Shown here: piece by piece, positions 48,965 to 57,144 of the stretch | Layout: every line of letters starts with the position of its first letter | Position numbering within the stretch: the first letter of the stretch is position 1 | Assembly: GCA_963704675.1 (NCBI GenBank) | Contig: OY969928.1 | Coordinates: 372,001-436,000, forward strand | Length of the DNA: 64,000 bases | Source of the DNA: DASUVM01 sp963704675 | GTDB taxonomy: Bacteria; Patescibacteriota; Saccharimonadia; Saccharimonadales; Saccharimonadaceae | Reading direction: 5' to 3' | The notes under the pieces: model-generated | Told to the model about the DNA's origin: nothing | What the model saw: the letters and a program-made list of their open reading frames with translations, nothing else | Databases searched by the model: none | Program-made: the position numbers and the translations under genes

Positions 48965-51179
48965 GTGTTGGGGTCGCGTAATTATTGAGGTGGTAATTAC
49001 CAAAAGTCTTAGCATTAACTAATTTATAATTCGAAGGTATATGAACTTTAGCTGGCTCACTGCCAGTAAAAATATGCGAGATATAACGTGTTTGATACGC
49101 TTGATTAGCTTCAATACGCTCGGCACGCTGGTAAATCGGCGCAAAGCCTCCCTTATCTTCAATTGCCCAGCGACTATAATAGGCTAACTGGCAGTCACTT
49201 CGTTGATAATAATGCAGTTCAAAGTAAAGCAAAGGGTCATCGGCAATAATTAAACGATCTTCACAATTTGTAATCTGCGCCATCACTTGTTTCGCCATCG
49301 GACGCGATAAGCGTTGATAGTTATAATTACCCTCACGCGACAGCGACCAAATACCACCACCAAGCGTTACAAGAAAGGCGAGTGCGACTAAAGCAGCCGG
49401 CAACTTTTTACTATTTTGACGAATAAGCAAAAGACCGGCACATACCCCAACCAGCGCATAGCCAGCAATGATAAATGGCGAGATGTAGCGTTCAGTAAAC
49501 ATCGGCCTCAGCGGAGGCAGCGAAATCAATAGCATTAAGCCAATTGGCATAAGCACATAGAAAAGTAAGAGTTTTACCGCACGCTTTTGTTCAGCATTAA
49601 CCACACGAAGCGTGTACATCACGAGCCACACCAGGCTAATAAATAAACTAATAACAAGCAACGAGGTCCATGGTCCTAGCTTCCACTGCGGCATATAAAG
49701 CAAGCTGAATGAGACAATAGATGTCAATTGCGGCATCATAACTGATTCAGTAATGCCAGCGAGAGCCGTGCCGCGAAGCTGCGATGCAAAATGCGGCAGC
49801 CACGGCAGAAACAGCAAAACAGCACCCGCATAAGCAGCGACCCATGGTTGCTTAAAGATAGGCTGACCTTTTTCGCGCACCACAAAAGTGAGCCAAAGCA
49901 AATGTGCAAACCAAATAAATGAAGTGTAATAAAGAGTATAAACGCCAGCTGCTACTAAAAATGCATACACTATCCAACCAAGGAGTGCTTTTTTACCCTG
50001 AGCCCGCAGCGCACAAACAAGTACATATGTTGCCGCTATCGCAATGAGGGATGCAAGCGCATACATGCGAATTTCAAATCCATAACGCAACACAAAGGAT
50101 GCAAGTGTTATGAAAGGCAATACCCACATCATTACGCGAACATTGAAAAGTTTTTTAATAACAAGCGCCATCACGCCAACCGCCAAAGCCGTACAAACTG
50201 CACCAAATGAGCGAAGCGCTAGTTCACCCCAGCCAAATAAACCAGCCCACGCCTTTAAAAGTAAATAATAGAGTGGCGGATGCACATCAACAGCCGTTAA
50301 ATGCAAAAGTTCAGCAAGAGGACGCCCGGCAAGCGAAATTGAATAAGCTTCGTCGAACCAAACACTTTGCCGTAGCCCGATCCAAAGTGTTATAGCACCA
50401 CTTATGAGCATTGCACTTATCAGCCACCAAACCCAATGACGAGCAAACGAACGGCCCCACGCATTAACGCGAACAGCCAAAACTTCGCCCAGCGTGCGCA
50501 AACCAGCAACAATCAGGTTGTCGCCACGTAAATCTTCATCTCGCGTTTCATGCCAGTCATCAATCGTAAGCTGCGCAACTTTCATATGTCGTTCTTTAGC
50601 AAGTTGTAAAACCTCAACATCAAAGCCCCAACCATTGCGTTTTTGCGCTGAAAATAACTGTCTTGCAGCTGATTTTGTAAAACCCTTAAAACCACATTGG
50701 GTGTCGCGAATGGCAGGGAAAAGCAGAATTCGTGTTAACCAATTGCTCCCAAGCGAAAATAAAGTCCGAAAAGGACTTTTGTGAATTTTAGATAATCGGC
50801 GTACACCAATTGCCACGTCAACTTCATTGTTTTTAAGCCTATCGGCCATCGTAAGAATATGCGGCAGCGGCGTTGGTAGATCAGCATCCATAAACAACTG
50901 CACCGCCCCACGCGCTGCTAAAAAACCCTCGCGTACATCACGGCCTTTGCCGGCCCGATTACGAGGTTCGATCACTTGAAATGCATCAAAGCGGTCTTTA
51001 AACTCATACGCCATTACTGCTGTTTCGTCGTTTCCTGCGGCAACGACAACCAGCTCAACTAATCCAAGCTGTGTTTTGTGTGCCGCAATAAAATCAGCAA
51101 TTTGCCTTAGGTTATCTTTAATAATCGGCGCTTCATTATAGGCCGGAACAATCAGGCTGACATCAAGACTTTTTTTCAT
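48951..51179 (-). CDS. GT2-GT-C fusion: dolichol-P-mannose-synthase-like plus PMT-like transferase
   Basis: 742 residues. N-terminal GT2 domain (1-240): DVSLIVPAYNEAPIIKDNLRQI, LFMDADLPTP (DxD), RDTQCGFKGFTKSAARQLF (DPM1/ALG5-like). C-terminal GT-C domain (about 255-742) with roughly twelve transmembrane helices and the acidic motif WFDEAYSISLAGRPLAELLHLTAVDVHPPLYYLL typical of PMT/ArnT. The two steps, loading a lipid carrier and transferring the sugar to an acceptor, may be joined in one chain. Surface glycosylation. Confidence 0.88.
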   Translation of the reverse strand: MKKSLDVSLIVPAYNEAPIIKDNLRQIADFIAAHKTQLGLVELVVVAAGNDETAVMAYEFKDRFDAFQVIEPRNRAGKGRDVREGFLAARGAVQLFMDADLPTPLPHILTMADRLKNNEVDVAIGVRRLSKIHKSPFRTLFSLGSNWLTRILLFPAIRDTQCGFKGFTKSAARQLFSAQKRNGWGFDVEVLQLAKERHMKVAQLTIDDWHETRDEDLRGDNLIVAGLRTLGEVLAVRVNAWGRSFARHWVWWLISAMLISGAITLWIGLRQSVWFDEAYSISLAGRPLAELLHLTAVDVHPPLYYLLLKAWAGLFGWGELALRSFGAVCTALAVGVMALVIKKLFNVRVMMWVLPFITLASFVLRYGFEIRMYALASLIAIAATYVLVCALRAQGKKALLGWIVYAFLVAAGVYTLYYTSFIWFAHLLWLTFVVREKGQPIFKQPWVAAYAGAVLLFLPWLPHFASQLRGTALAGITESVMMPQLTSIVSFSLLYMPQWKLGPWTSLLVISLFISLVWLVMYTLRVVNAEQKRAVKLLLFYVLMPIGLMLLISLPPLRPMFTERYISPFIIAGYALVGVCAGLLLIRQNSKKLPAALVALAFLVTLGGGIWSLSREGNYNYQRLSRPMAKQVMAQITNCEDRLIIADDPLLYFELHYYQRSDCQLAYYSRWAIEDKGGFAPIYQRAERIEANQAYQTRYISHIFTGSEPAKVHIPSNYKLVNAKTFGNYHLNNYATPTLSAE

Positions 51180-51321
51180 CTTTAGGCCTCTGAAGATACC
51201 AGTGTATGTGCTTTTAGTTTATGTCGTGCCATCTTCATTAATTTATACCTTAAACAATTGCAAAAAGATACAGCGAAGAACGCTATTATGCAACAAAAAA
51301 TGTAAGGATATTCACGAATAA

Positions 51322-51456
51322 ACCTGAATCCCGAACCACCTTTCTAGACCGTGTGAAATCGGTTTAACTAACCGGTTTCAGCCCAATGCTTTCTTAAAGC
51401 TCTGGAAGAGCTTTAAGAAAAGAGAGTGGTCTGGAGAGGAGATTCGGGATTCAGGT
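51322..51456 (+). repeat. Structured palindromic repeat, copy 4
   Basis: The outer arms 51322-51350 and 51429-51456 pair over about 28 bp with a few mismatches. Inside: TGAAATCGGTTTAACTAACCGGTTTCA hairpin, CAGCCCAATGC spacer, hairpin TTCTTAAAGCTC/GAGCTTTAAGAA, and the conserved AGAGAGTGGTCTGGAG. Located between divergent genes. Confidence 0.9.
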
Positions 51457-51561
51457 GCAAAAGACTTGCACGAACAGAGGAAACTGCTAGTATAAGTAAT
51501 AACACTCCTGTTAAGCATAAGCAGGTTGTCAAACAAGGGGTCTACTAAAAGAAAGAAGGGT

Positions 51562-52596
51562 ATGAGGGGAACCACCATCACAATCAATGGCCAGTTATAT
51601 GATGCACGCACTGGCTTGCCCGTTACTCAAATAGGACAGGCGGGAGCTTCGCAGATAGATAACGTGTCACGCCAAACGGGCAAGGTGATGAGCGACGTTG
51701 GCATGCGTTCACCGCACCAAAAAACTCCTCAAATACAACCTTCTACACCCCCCACAAGGCCTCTTCAAGCAACGCGACCCGCTAAAACTGCACACAGTAT
51801 TCACAGCACCCCCCAGCGCTCAAAAACATTGCATCGTGCTGCTTTAAAACGCCCCGAACCAAAAAATCAAACTGAAAAAACAGCCGTTAAACGCTCGGCT
51901 ATGATCCAAAAATTTTCGCCAAGTTTAAAAACTCCATTAGCACAATTCAGCCCTTTGGCAGCACAGCAAACTCACGCAGTGCAACAGCCTGCTCAAGCAG
52001 TACCCGTTACCACGAAACAAATGAAACAACCAGAGCAGTTGAAGGGTTCGGCCTTGAAAGAAAAGCTAATCGCCGATAAAATGGCCAGTACGATGCCAAA
52101 AACAGAAAGGCAACCGGAAGCCTCCACATTACAGCGTAGGTATCCACGCCTGGCAACCATAACAAGCGGCATTGCCGCGCTTGTGTTACTGGGTGGCTAC
52201 TTAACCTATTTAAACCTTCCGAACTTATCGCTCCGTGTCGCCGCTAGCCAGGCGGGCGTGGCCGCAACATATCCTACCTACCAGCCTTCAGGCTACGGGT
52301 TCACCGGCCCAGTTGCTTATAGCCCTGGTGAAGTACGTGTGAACTTTAAATCAAATACAAATGATTTTGCCTATAGTGTCGTGCAGCGCGAATCAAATTG
52401 GGATAGCCAAGCCGTTCGCGACAATTATGTCGTTAAAGAAAACAAGCAATACACAACTATTCAAGAAGGCGGTATTACAATATATCTTGTCAACAACAAG
52501 GCCGTTTGGGTTAATGGTGGTGTGCTTTATAGCGTTGAAGGCAACGCGCCGCTCTCGGGTGAACAAATTCAGAAGATTGCTTCAAGCACATTGTAG
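51562..52596 (+). CDS. Membrane-anchored protein with C-terminal DUF4367-like domain (344 aa)
   Basis: ATG 51562 preceded by an AGAAAGAAGG run; an in-frame TTG at 51526 is an alternative. The N-terminus is TTITINGQLYDARTGLPVT followed by a long Pro/Gln/Lys-rich cytoplasmic segment. One transmembrane helix lies near 205-221 (GIAALVLLGGYLTYLNL). The C-terminal extracellular domain (PSGYGFTGPVAYSPGEVRVNFKSNTNDFAYSVVQRESNWDSQAVRDNYV) resembles DUF4367/DUF4367-like beta domains. Envelope role unknown; opens a unit right after palindromic repeat copy 4. Confidence 0.75.
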   Translation: MRGTTITINGQLYDARTGLPVTQIGQAGASQIDNVSRQTGKVMSDVGMRSPHQKTPQIQPSTPPTRPLQATRPAKTAHSIHSTPQRSKTLHRAALKRPEPKNQTEKTAVKRSAMIQKFSPSLKTPLAQFSPLAAQQTHAVQQPAQAVPVTTKQMKQPEQLKGSALKEKLIADKMASTMPKTERQPEASTLQRRYPRLATITSGIAALVLLGGYLTYLNLPNLSLRVAASQAGVAATYPTYQPSGYGFTGPVAYSPGEVRVNFKSNTNDFAYSVVQRESNWDSQAVRDNYVVKENKQYTTIQEGGITIYLVNNKAVWVNGGVLYSVEGNAPLSGEQIQKIASSTL

Positions 52597-52659
52597 TCTA
52601 ACTCTTAATATCATATAGTTATTAACTGTACGTCACCAGCTACTTGGGAGTTGATTTTA

Positions 52660-53112
52660 GTGAGCGTTCAATTTGCTGCACTTTTGAAGAGATTCGGCGA
52701 TATCATCGGACTCGTCGAGCAAGGCTTGTTGACCGCGCAAATCGTAGAACACAGTCTCGATAAACTCATGCAGAACCCAGCAGGCAGCAGCGACTTTTTT
52801 ATATCGCGAAATAACTTTCACTTTGTTGTAGCGGTCTATTGCGGGCTTGATTATCAGGGCGAGATCAATGGCCCGCTTATTAGCCAAGGACGCGAGCGAG
52901 CCCGAGATTTGCTTGATCACTCTGAGCTGAACATTCATGAGACATTTAGGCTGCGAGTGTTCTTCGGCATCGATGACCCCCTTGGTCGTCCCGCAACAAT
53001 CCGGGAAGTTGCAATGCATTTTGGTATCGCTGAAGACACAGCAAGACGAAGCATTAGGAATGCTTTGGAAAAGATCCGCCACGCACACAATATCCCTACT
53101 CCTCAGAAATAA
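52660..53112 (+). CDS. Sigma-70 region-4-like HTH protein (150 aa)
   Basis: GTG 52660 after GGGAG. C-terminal half: RPATIREVAMHFGIAEDTARRSIRNALEKIRHAHN is a helix-turn-helix of the sigma region 4 type that recognises -35 sequences. The N-terminal half is helical with no sigma region 2. A mini-regulator or anti/pseudo-sigma is possible. Own terminator follows. Core-like GC. Not a full sigma factor. Confidence 0.7.
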   Translation: MSVQFAALLKRFGDIIGLVEQGLLTAQIVEHSLDKLMQNPAGSSDFFISRNNFHFVVAVYCGLDYQGEINGPLISQGRERARDLLDHSELNIHETFRLRVFFGIDDPLGRPATIREVAMHFGIAEDTARRSIRNALEKIRHAHNIPTPQK

Positions 53113-53127
53113 GAGCTATGGTGATGA

Positions 53128-53154
53128 CCAGGCACCCTCCCAAGGGGTGCCTGG
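53128..53154 (+). terminator. Intrinsic terminator
   Basis: CCAGGCACCC pairs with GGGTGCCTGG, 10 bp, after the HTH gene. Confidence 0.75.
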
Positions 53155-53222
53155 AAGTCCATACTTAAGCCCAAGCAACCGTTTATATTATATTATATCC
53201 AACGATCTGTTATCCTAACCAT

Positions 53223-54647
53223 ATGACATCCATAAGAACACGATTTGCACCCAGCCCAACTGGCTTTTTGCATGTCGGTAATATTCGTACCGGTTTATTT
53301 GCGTGGTTAGTAGCCCGCCATTTCAATGGCCAATTTATTCTACGGCTTGAAGATACCGATAAAAAGCGCGAAGTAGGTGGCAGCGATCAACACTTAATAG
53401 AATGTTTAAAAATACTCGGCGTCACCTGGGATGAGGGGTTCGATATTGGTGGTCCGTATGGTCCTTATCGTCAGAGCGATAGGCTTGATATCTATAAAAA
53501 GTGGGCGCACATACTCATTGAGAGTGATCGCGCTTATGCCGACCCATATACTTCAGAAGAAGTTCAAGCCTTTCGTGAACAGGCCCAAAAGGAAAAGCGG
53601 GCGTTTTTATATCGTGATCATCGCCCAGAAAATCCACTAACCTGGGATGGCACGACACCGCTTCGTTTCAAATCTGAACCAAAATCTTACACCTGGCACG
53701 ACGAAGTGATGGGCGAGCTTAGTACTGGCCCTGAAGTAGTTGATGATTTTATTCTTATTAAATCTGATGGCTATCCAACTTATAATTTTGCTCATATCGT
53801 TGATGATGCCGAAATGCGTATCTCGCACATCATTCGCGGGCAAGAATTTATCGCCAGCATGCCGAATTACCTTAATCTATATGAAGCGCTTAACCTTGAG
53901 CCGCCCGTTATGGCCACCGTGCCACATATTTTAGGCGAAAGTGGCACTAAAAAGCTTTCGAAACGTGACGGTGCTAAAGATGTCCTCGGTTATATTCGCG
54001 ATGGTTTTTTGCCTGATGCACTCGTCAACTTTATTGCTAGTCTCGGTTGGAATGACGGGACCGAACAAGAGGTATTTAGCCACGAAGAACTCATTGAGAA
54101 GTTTAGTCTCGAACGAGTGCAACGAAGTGGAGCCCGATTCGATGAACAACGTCTCATTTGGATGAACGGTCACTATATTCGCGAATTAACACTCAATGAA
54201 TTGTCTAAAAGCGTTGCCTCGTTCTGGCCGGTAGAAGCAAAAACGGCAAGTGAGCAAAAACGACGGCAAGTTTTAAGCCTAGCCCAAGATCGCTTAAAAA
54301 CGCTTGCTGATCTACCAAAGTTAACGAGTTTCTTTTTTGCGGAACCAACACCAAATTGGAGTTTGGTTGAAACCAATAAGCAGCTTAAGAAACTTGATAA
54401 GCCAGCGCTGCAAGCTTTGCTCAAAACGGCTTACGACGAGCTCCAAAATATAGACTTTACCGAAGCAGCACTCACCGATGCGCTGAATAAATTACTTGAA
54501 CAAACTAGTCAAAAGCCAGCCGTGTTATTCGGCATGATTCGTTTGAGCCTCACATGGGCACCGTTTAGCCCTGGTCTCGCCGAAACAATGGCCATACTCG
54601 GCAAAGAAACAACGCTATCTCGACTCAAAAAGGCAATGAATGAATAA
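53223..54647 (+). CDS. gltX: Glutamyl-tRNA synthetase
   Basis: 474 residues. FAPSPTGFLHVGNIRTGLF contains the HIGH-type motif, KLSKRDG at 244-250 the KMSKS-type motif; ILRLEDTDK also matches. Class I aaRS charging tRNA-Glu (and possibly tRNA-Gln). TATCCT lies 8 nt before ATG with no Shine-Dalgarno. Its 3' end overlaps the next gene by 8 bp. Confidence 0.97.
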   Translation: MTSIRTRFAPSPTGFLHVGNIRTGLFAWLVARHFNGQFILRLEDTDKKREVGGSDQHLIECLKILGVTWDEGFDIGGPYGPYRQSDRLDIYKKWAHILIESDRAYADPYTSEEVQAFREQAQKEKRAFLYRDHRPENPLTWDGTTPLRFKSEPKSYTWHDEVMGELSTGPEVVDDFILIKSDGYPTYNFAHIVDDAEMRISHIIRGQEFIASMPNYLNLYEALNLEPPVMATVPHILGESGTKKLSKRDGAKDVLGYIRDGFLPDALVNFIASLGWNDGTEQEVFSHEELIEKFSLERVQRSGARFDEQRLIWMNGHYIRELTLNELSKSVASFWPVEAKTASEQKRRQVLSLAQDRLKTLADLPKLTSFFFAEPTPNWSLVETNKQLKKLDKPALQALLKTAYDELQNIDFTEAALTDALNKLLEQTSQKPAVLFGMIRLSLTWAPFSPGLAETMAILGKETTLSRLKKAMNE

Positions 54648-55541
54648 ATTCTTGCTTGCCATCGATGGCGGTGGCAGCAAAACGCATGCTGCTATTACTA
54701 GTATTGACGGCAAAATGATTGAGGAATCGATTATTAAAAAAGGTTCTAATCCATGGAAGAGTGGTGGTTTTAAAAAGGCATCTGAGGCTATCCTTCATTG
54801 CCTTGAAAACTTACGCCGGTTGAATGAGGTTGAGGCAGCAGCGGCTGGTATTAGTGGCTGCCACAGTGATACAACATTTTCGAACCAGTTTTACGATGTT
54901 ATCGCTAGTCGCCTACCAAAACATGCCAAAATTACTGTCACTGGTGATCTTATTACCTCATTTCGGGCGAGCTCACCTTCACCTCACGGACAACTAGCCA
55001 TCGCAGGCAGTGGCTCGGCAATTGCACTTTTTTATCCAGATGGTTCAGATTATGTGTATGACGCCGTTAGCTATGGTGGCCGTGATCTCGGTGCTGCCAT
55101 TGTTGCTTCGGTAGGGCGCGACGAACAATCAAATGAAGTATCGGTATGGTTGAGTGATCTACTCAAACAAGATCCAGCCAACTTAACAAATCTTGGTGAT
55201 ATTTACCATCAAAACAAATATTTGAAATTGCGAGAGCACTCACTAATTTACCGAGCGATAGCCCCATAACTCAATCTGTTAAACCACTTATTCTCCACTG
55301 CGCTTGGCGATGGGCCTATAAAGTATGGGGCTCTAGTCAGAAGTATCGAACGCGCGCAGGACTTGGCGCCGACGCGCCAATAGCTACTGTTTTAAGTGGC
55401 GGCTTGTGGCAGTTAGACATACTTCGCCAAGAAACCGAGAAGTTGCTCGCACAGAGCGACACACCAAATACCCTTATTTTTGAGCCACAAAAATCAGCTC
55501 TTCATGGTGCAATTCAAATTGCCCGTGAGCTTCTTGTGTAA
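54640..55541 (+). pseudogene. GlcNAc-kinase-like ATPase (BadF/BcrA family), frameshifted
   Basis: Frame 1 (54640-55269) encodes AIDGGGSKTHAAITS, the first ATP-phosphate motif, ITVTGDLITSF and AIAGSGSAIALF of BadF/NagK-type kinases. At about 55235-55265 the reading stops (TAA 55267-55269), but another frame then continues to TAA 55541 with VLSGGLWQLDILRQETEKLL and LHGAIQIAREL, the expected C-terminal end. The family product should be about 300 residues, so a single-base frameshift separates the two parts. Real pseudogene or sequencing error cannot be distinguished. Confidence 0.75.
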
Positions 55542-55542
55542 T

Positions 55543-55839
55543 CTAGTAAAGCCGAATTTCTTGGATCGCTGTGCCAGCTACTTCGCCTAAGTAACGAACG
55601 AGGCGACGATGTGGCCGGTTTGCTTTATCAAACTCAGCTGTTGGAATAGTGGCTTTCAGTGCTCCGGCTCCTGCCTCCATACGACTGATTCGCGCACGCA
55701 ATTCATCTATTTTTTCGGGAAAGCCGACAATTGCAAGATTGTCTCGGCATGCAGCAATCAGCGCCTTTTTTTCACGGTATCTATCAACTACCTCACCGGC
55801 TGTGAGACCTGCATAGGAACCTTGTTCTACTTTACTCAT
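55543..55839 (-). CDS. Small hypothetical protein (98 aa)
   Basis: ATG 55837-55839. Helical, mixed charge: MSKVEQGSYAGLTAGEVVDRYREKKALIAACRDNL and LRARISRMEAGAGALKATIPTAEFDKANRPHRRLVRYL. No domain recognised. TATGAT on the minus strand (55846-55851), 16 nt after TTGACT (55868-55873), lies 6 nt before the ATG, so leaderless. It ends 1 nt after the kinase pseudogene on the opposite strand. Confidence 0.7.
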   Translation of the reverse strand: MSKVEQGSYAGLTAGEVVDRYREKKALIAACRDNLAIVGFPEKIDELRARISRMEAGAGALKATIPTAEFDKANRPHRRLVRYLGEVAGTAIQEIRLY

Positions 55840-55845
55840 ATGTAA

Positions 55846-55873
55846 ATCATACAACAAAAAACTAGTGAGTCAA
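55846..55873 (-). promoter_or_regulatory. Sigma70-type promoter (TTGACT-16-TATGAT), minus strand, leaderless
   Basis: On the minus strand the -35 is at 55868-55873 and the -10 at 55846-55851. The +1 is expected at the ATG of the small gene. It lies between that gene and repeat copy 5. Confidence 0.6.
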
Positions 55874-55881
55874 TCTTTTCC

Positions 55882-56016
55882 ACTTGAATCTCAAGCCCCC
55901 TTCCAGATCGTGTGAAATCGGTTTAACTAACCGATTTCAGCTTTGGCGCTTTCATAAAGCTCCGGTGAAGCTCTATGAAAAGAGAGTGGTCTGGAGAGGA
56001 GGCTTGAGATTCAAGT
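55882..56016 (+). repeat. Structured palindromic repeat, copy 5
   Basis: The outer arms 55882-55909 and 55988-56016 pair over about 28 bp with one bulge. Inside: TGAAATCGGTTTAACTAACCGATTTCA hairpin, a CAGCTTTGGCGC spacer (variant) and hairpin TTTCATAAAGCTC/GAAGCTCTATGAAA. It lies between a minus-strand promoter and a plus-strand -10 box (56037), so neither promoter would transcribe it. Confidence 0.9.
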
Positions 56017-56036
56017 TCGTTCTTCTATACTTGCTG

Positions 56037-56042
56037 CTATAA
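56037..56042 (+). promoter_or_regulatory. -10 box of a probable leaderless promoter
   Basis: TATAAT 56037-56042 ends 10 nt before ATG 56053. The -35 region would overlap the end of repeat copy 5. Confidence 0.5.
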
Positions 56043-56052
56043 TGGTTATGGT

Positions 56053-57141
56053 ATGGCACGGTCTCAAAAGCAAAAACACGCATCAAGGATTAGTCAGTGG
56101 ATGCATGCTCATAAAATTGCAACCGCAATCATAAGCACCGTTGCACTCTTAACGGCGACAGCAATTTGTGTATGGGCACTATTTTACCAGCCACCAATGG
56201 CACAAACGCCAAGCAACAGCTTAAAAGGTATTTCTAGAGTGGCAAAACCAAAATATTATTCGCCACTTACTGGAGTTGAAGTGCCCGACGAAGCTACCAC
56301 TAAGCGGCAATTGACCGCTATTATGATCGAAAATAGCCCTGAAGCACGGCCGCAATCTGGGCTGAAGGCTGCCGGCATTATATATGAAGCCATTGCCGAA
56401 GGTGGCATTACACGCTTTCAATGCCTATATCAAGAAGCACGGCCGGGACTCATTGGGCCAGTTCGAAGCCTCAGACCATACTATCTTGAATGGGCCGCAC
56501 CCTATGATGCCTCGTTTGCGCACATTGGCGGCAGCAAAAAAGCCCTTGATACCGTGCGAAACGGCCAATTTAAAGATATTGATCAATTCTTTAACGCCGG
56601 GGCATATTATCGCAGCACCGATCGCTATGCACCGCATAATGTGTACACAACGTTTGACAGGCTTGATGCCCTTAATACCAAAAAGGGTTTTACAAGCAGC
56701 ACATTCCAAGGGTTCAACCGCAATCGAAAAGAAGCACCAGCCCCAACTCCAAATGCCAGCAGCATCACTGTTAATATGAGCGGCGCACTTTTCAACTCAA
56801 GTTACACTTATGATAAGGCGAGCAACAGCTATTTACGTTCACAGGCGGGCAAGCCGCATCTTGATCGTGAGGCAGGACCTATTAATCCGAAAGTTGTGAT
56901 TGTTATGCGAGTTAATATGTTCCGTGGGTTTGAAGATGGCTATCGCGAACAAATAGACACTAATGGCAATGGTCAGGCTTATATCTTTCAAAACGGTACT
57001 GTTATTGAAGGCCAGTGGCAAAAAAATGGTATAAAATCGCAGCTCAGTTTTATTAACAGTGCCGGTAAACCAATACCTCTTAATGCCGGCCAAACTTGGA
57101 TCGCTGGTTTGCCTAAAGAAAGAAATGTTACTTGGCAATAA
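56053..57141 (+). CDS. DUF3048 (YerB-like) envelope protein
   Basis: 362 residues. Cytoplasmic basic N-terminus, transmembrane helix 23-44, then DUF3048: SPLTGVEVPDEATTKRQLTAIMIENSPEARPQSGLKAAGIIYEAIAEGGITRFQCLYQEARPGLIGPVRSLRPYYLEWA and a second DUF3048 C-terminal domain (SYTYDKASNSYLRSQAGKPHLD). The DUF3048 family is common in Firmicutes (YerB) and CPR as an anchored outer protein of unknown function. 3 nt before the histidine-kinase gene. Confidence 0.88.
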   Translation: MARSQKQKHASRISQWMHAHKIATAIISTVALLTATAICVWALFYQPPMAQTPSNSLKGISRVAKPKYYSPLTGVEVPDEATTKRQLTAIMIENSPEARPQSGLKAAGIIYEAIAEGGITRFQCLYQEARPGLIGPVRSLRPYYLEWAAPYDASFAHIGGSKKALDTVRNGQFKDIDQFFNAGAYYRSTDRYAPHNVYTTFDRLDALNTKKGFTSSTFQGFNRNRKEAPAPTPNASSITVNMSGALFNSSYTYDKASNSYLRSQAGKPHLDREAGPINPKVVIVMRVNMFRGFEDGYREQIDTNGNGQAYIFQNGTVIEGQWQKNGIKSQLSFINSAGKPIPLNAGQTWIAGLPKERNVTWQ

Positions 57142-57144
57142 CTT

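Noticed and set aside
527..56016. CRISPR or integron attC interpretation of the five palindromic repeats
   Set aside because: Copies are dispersed by kilobases, have no spacers of regular size, no cas genes or integron integrase, and no typical R box (RYYYAAC) pair could be seen.
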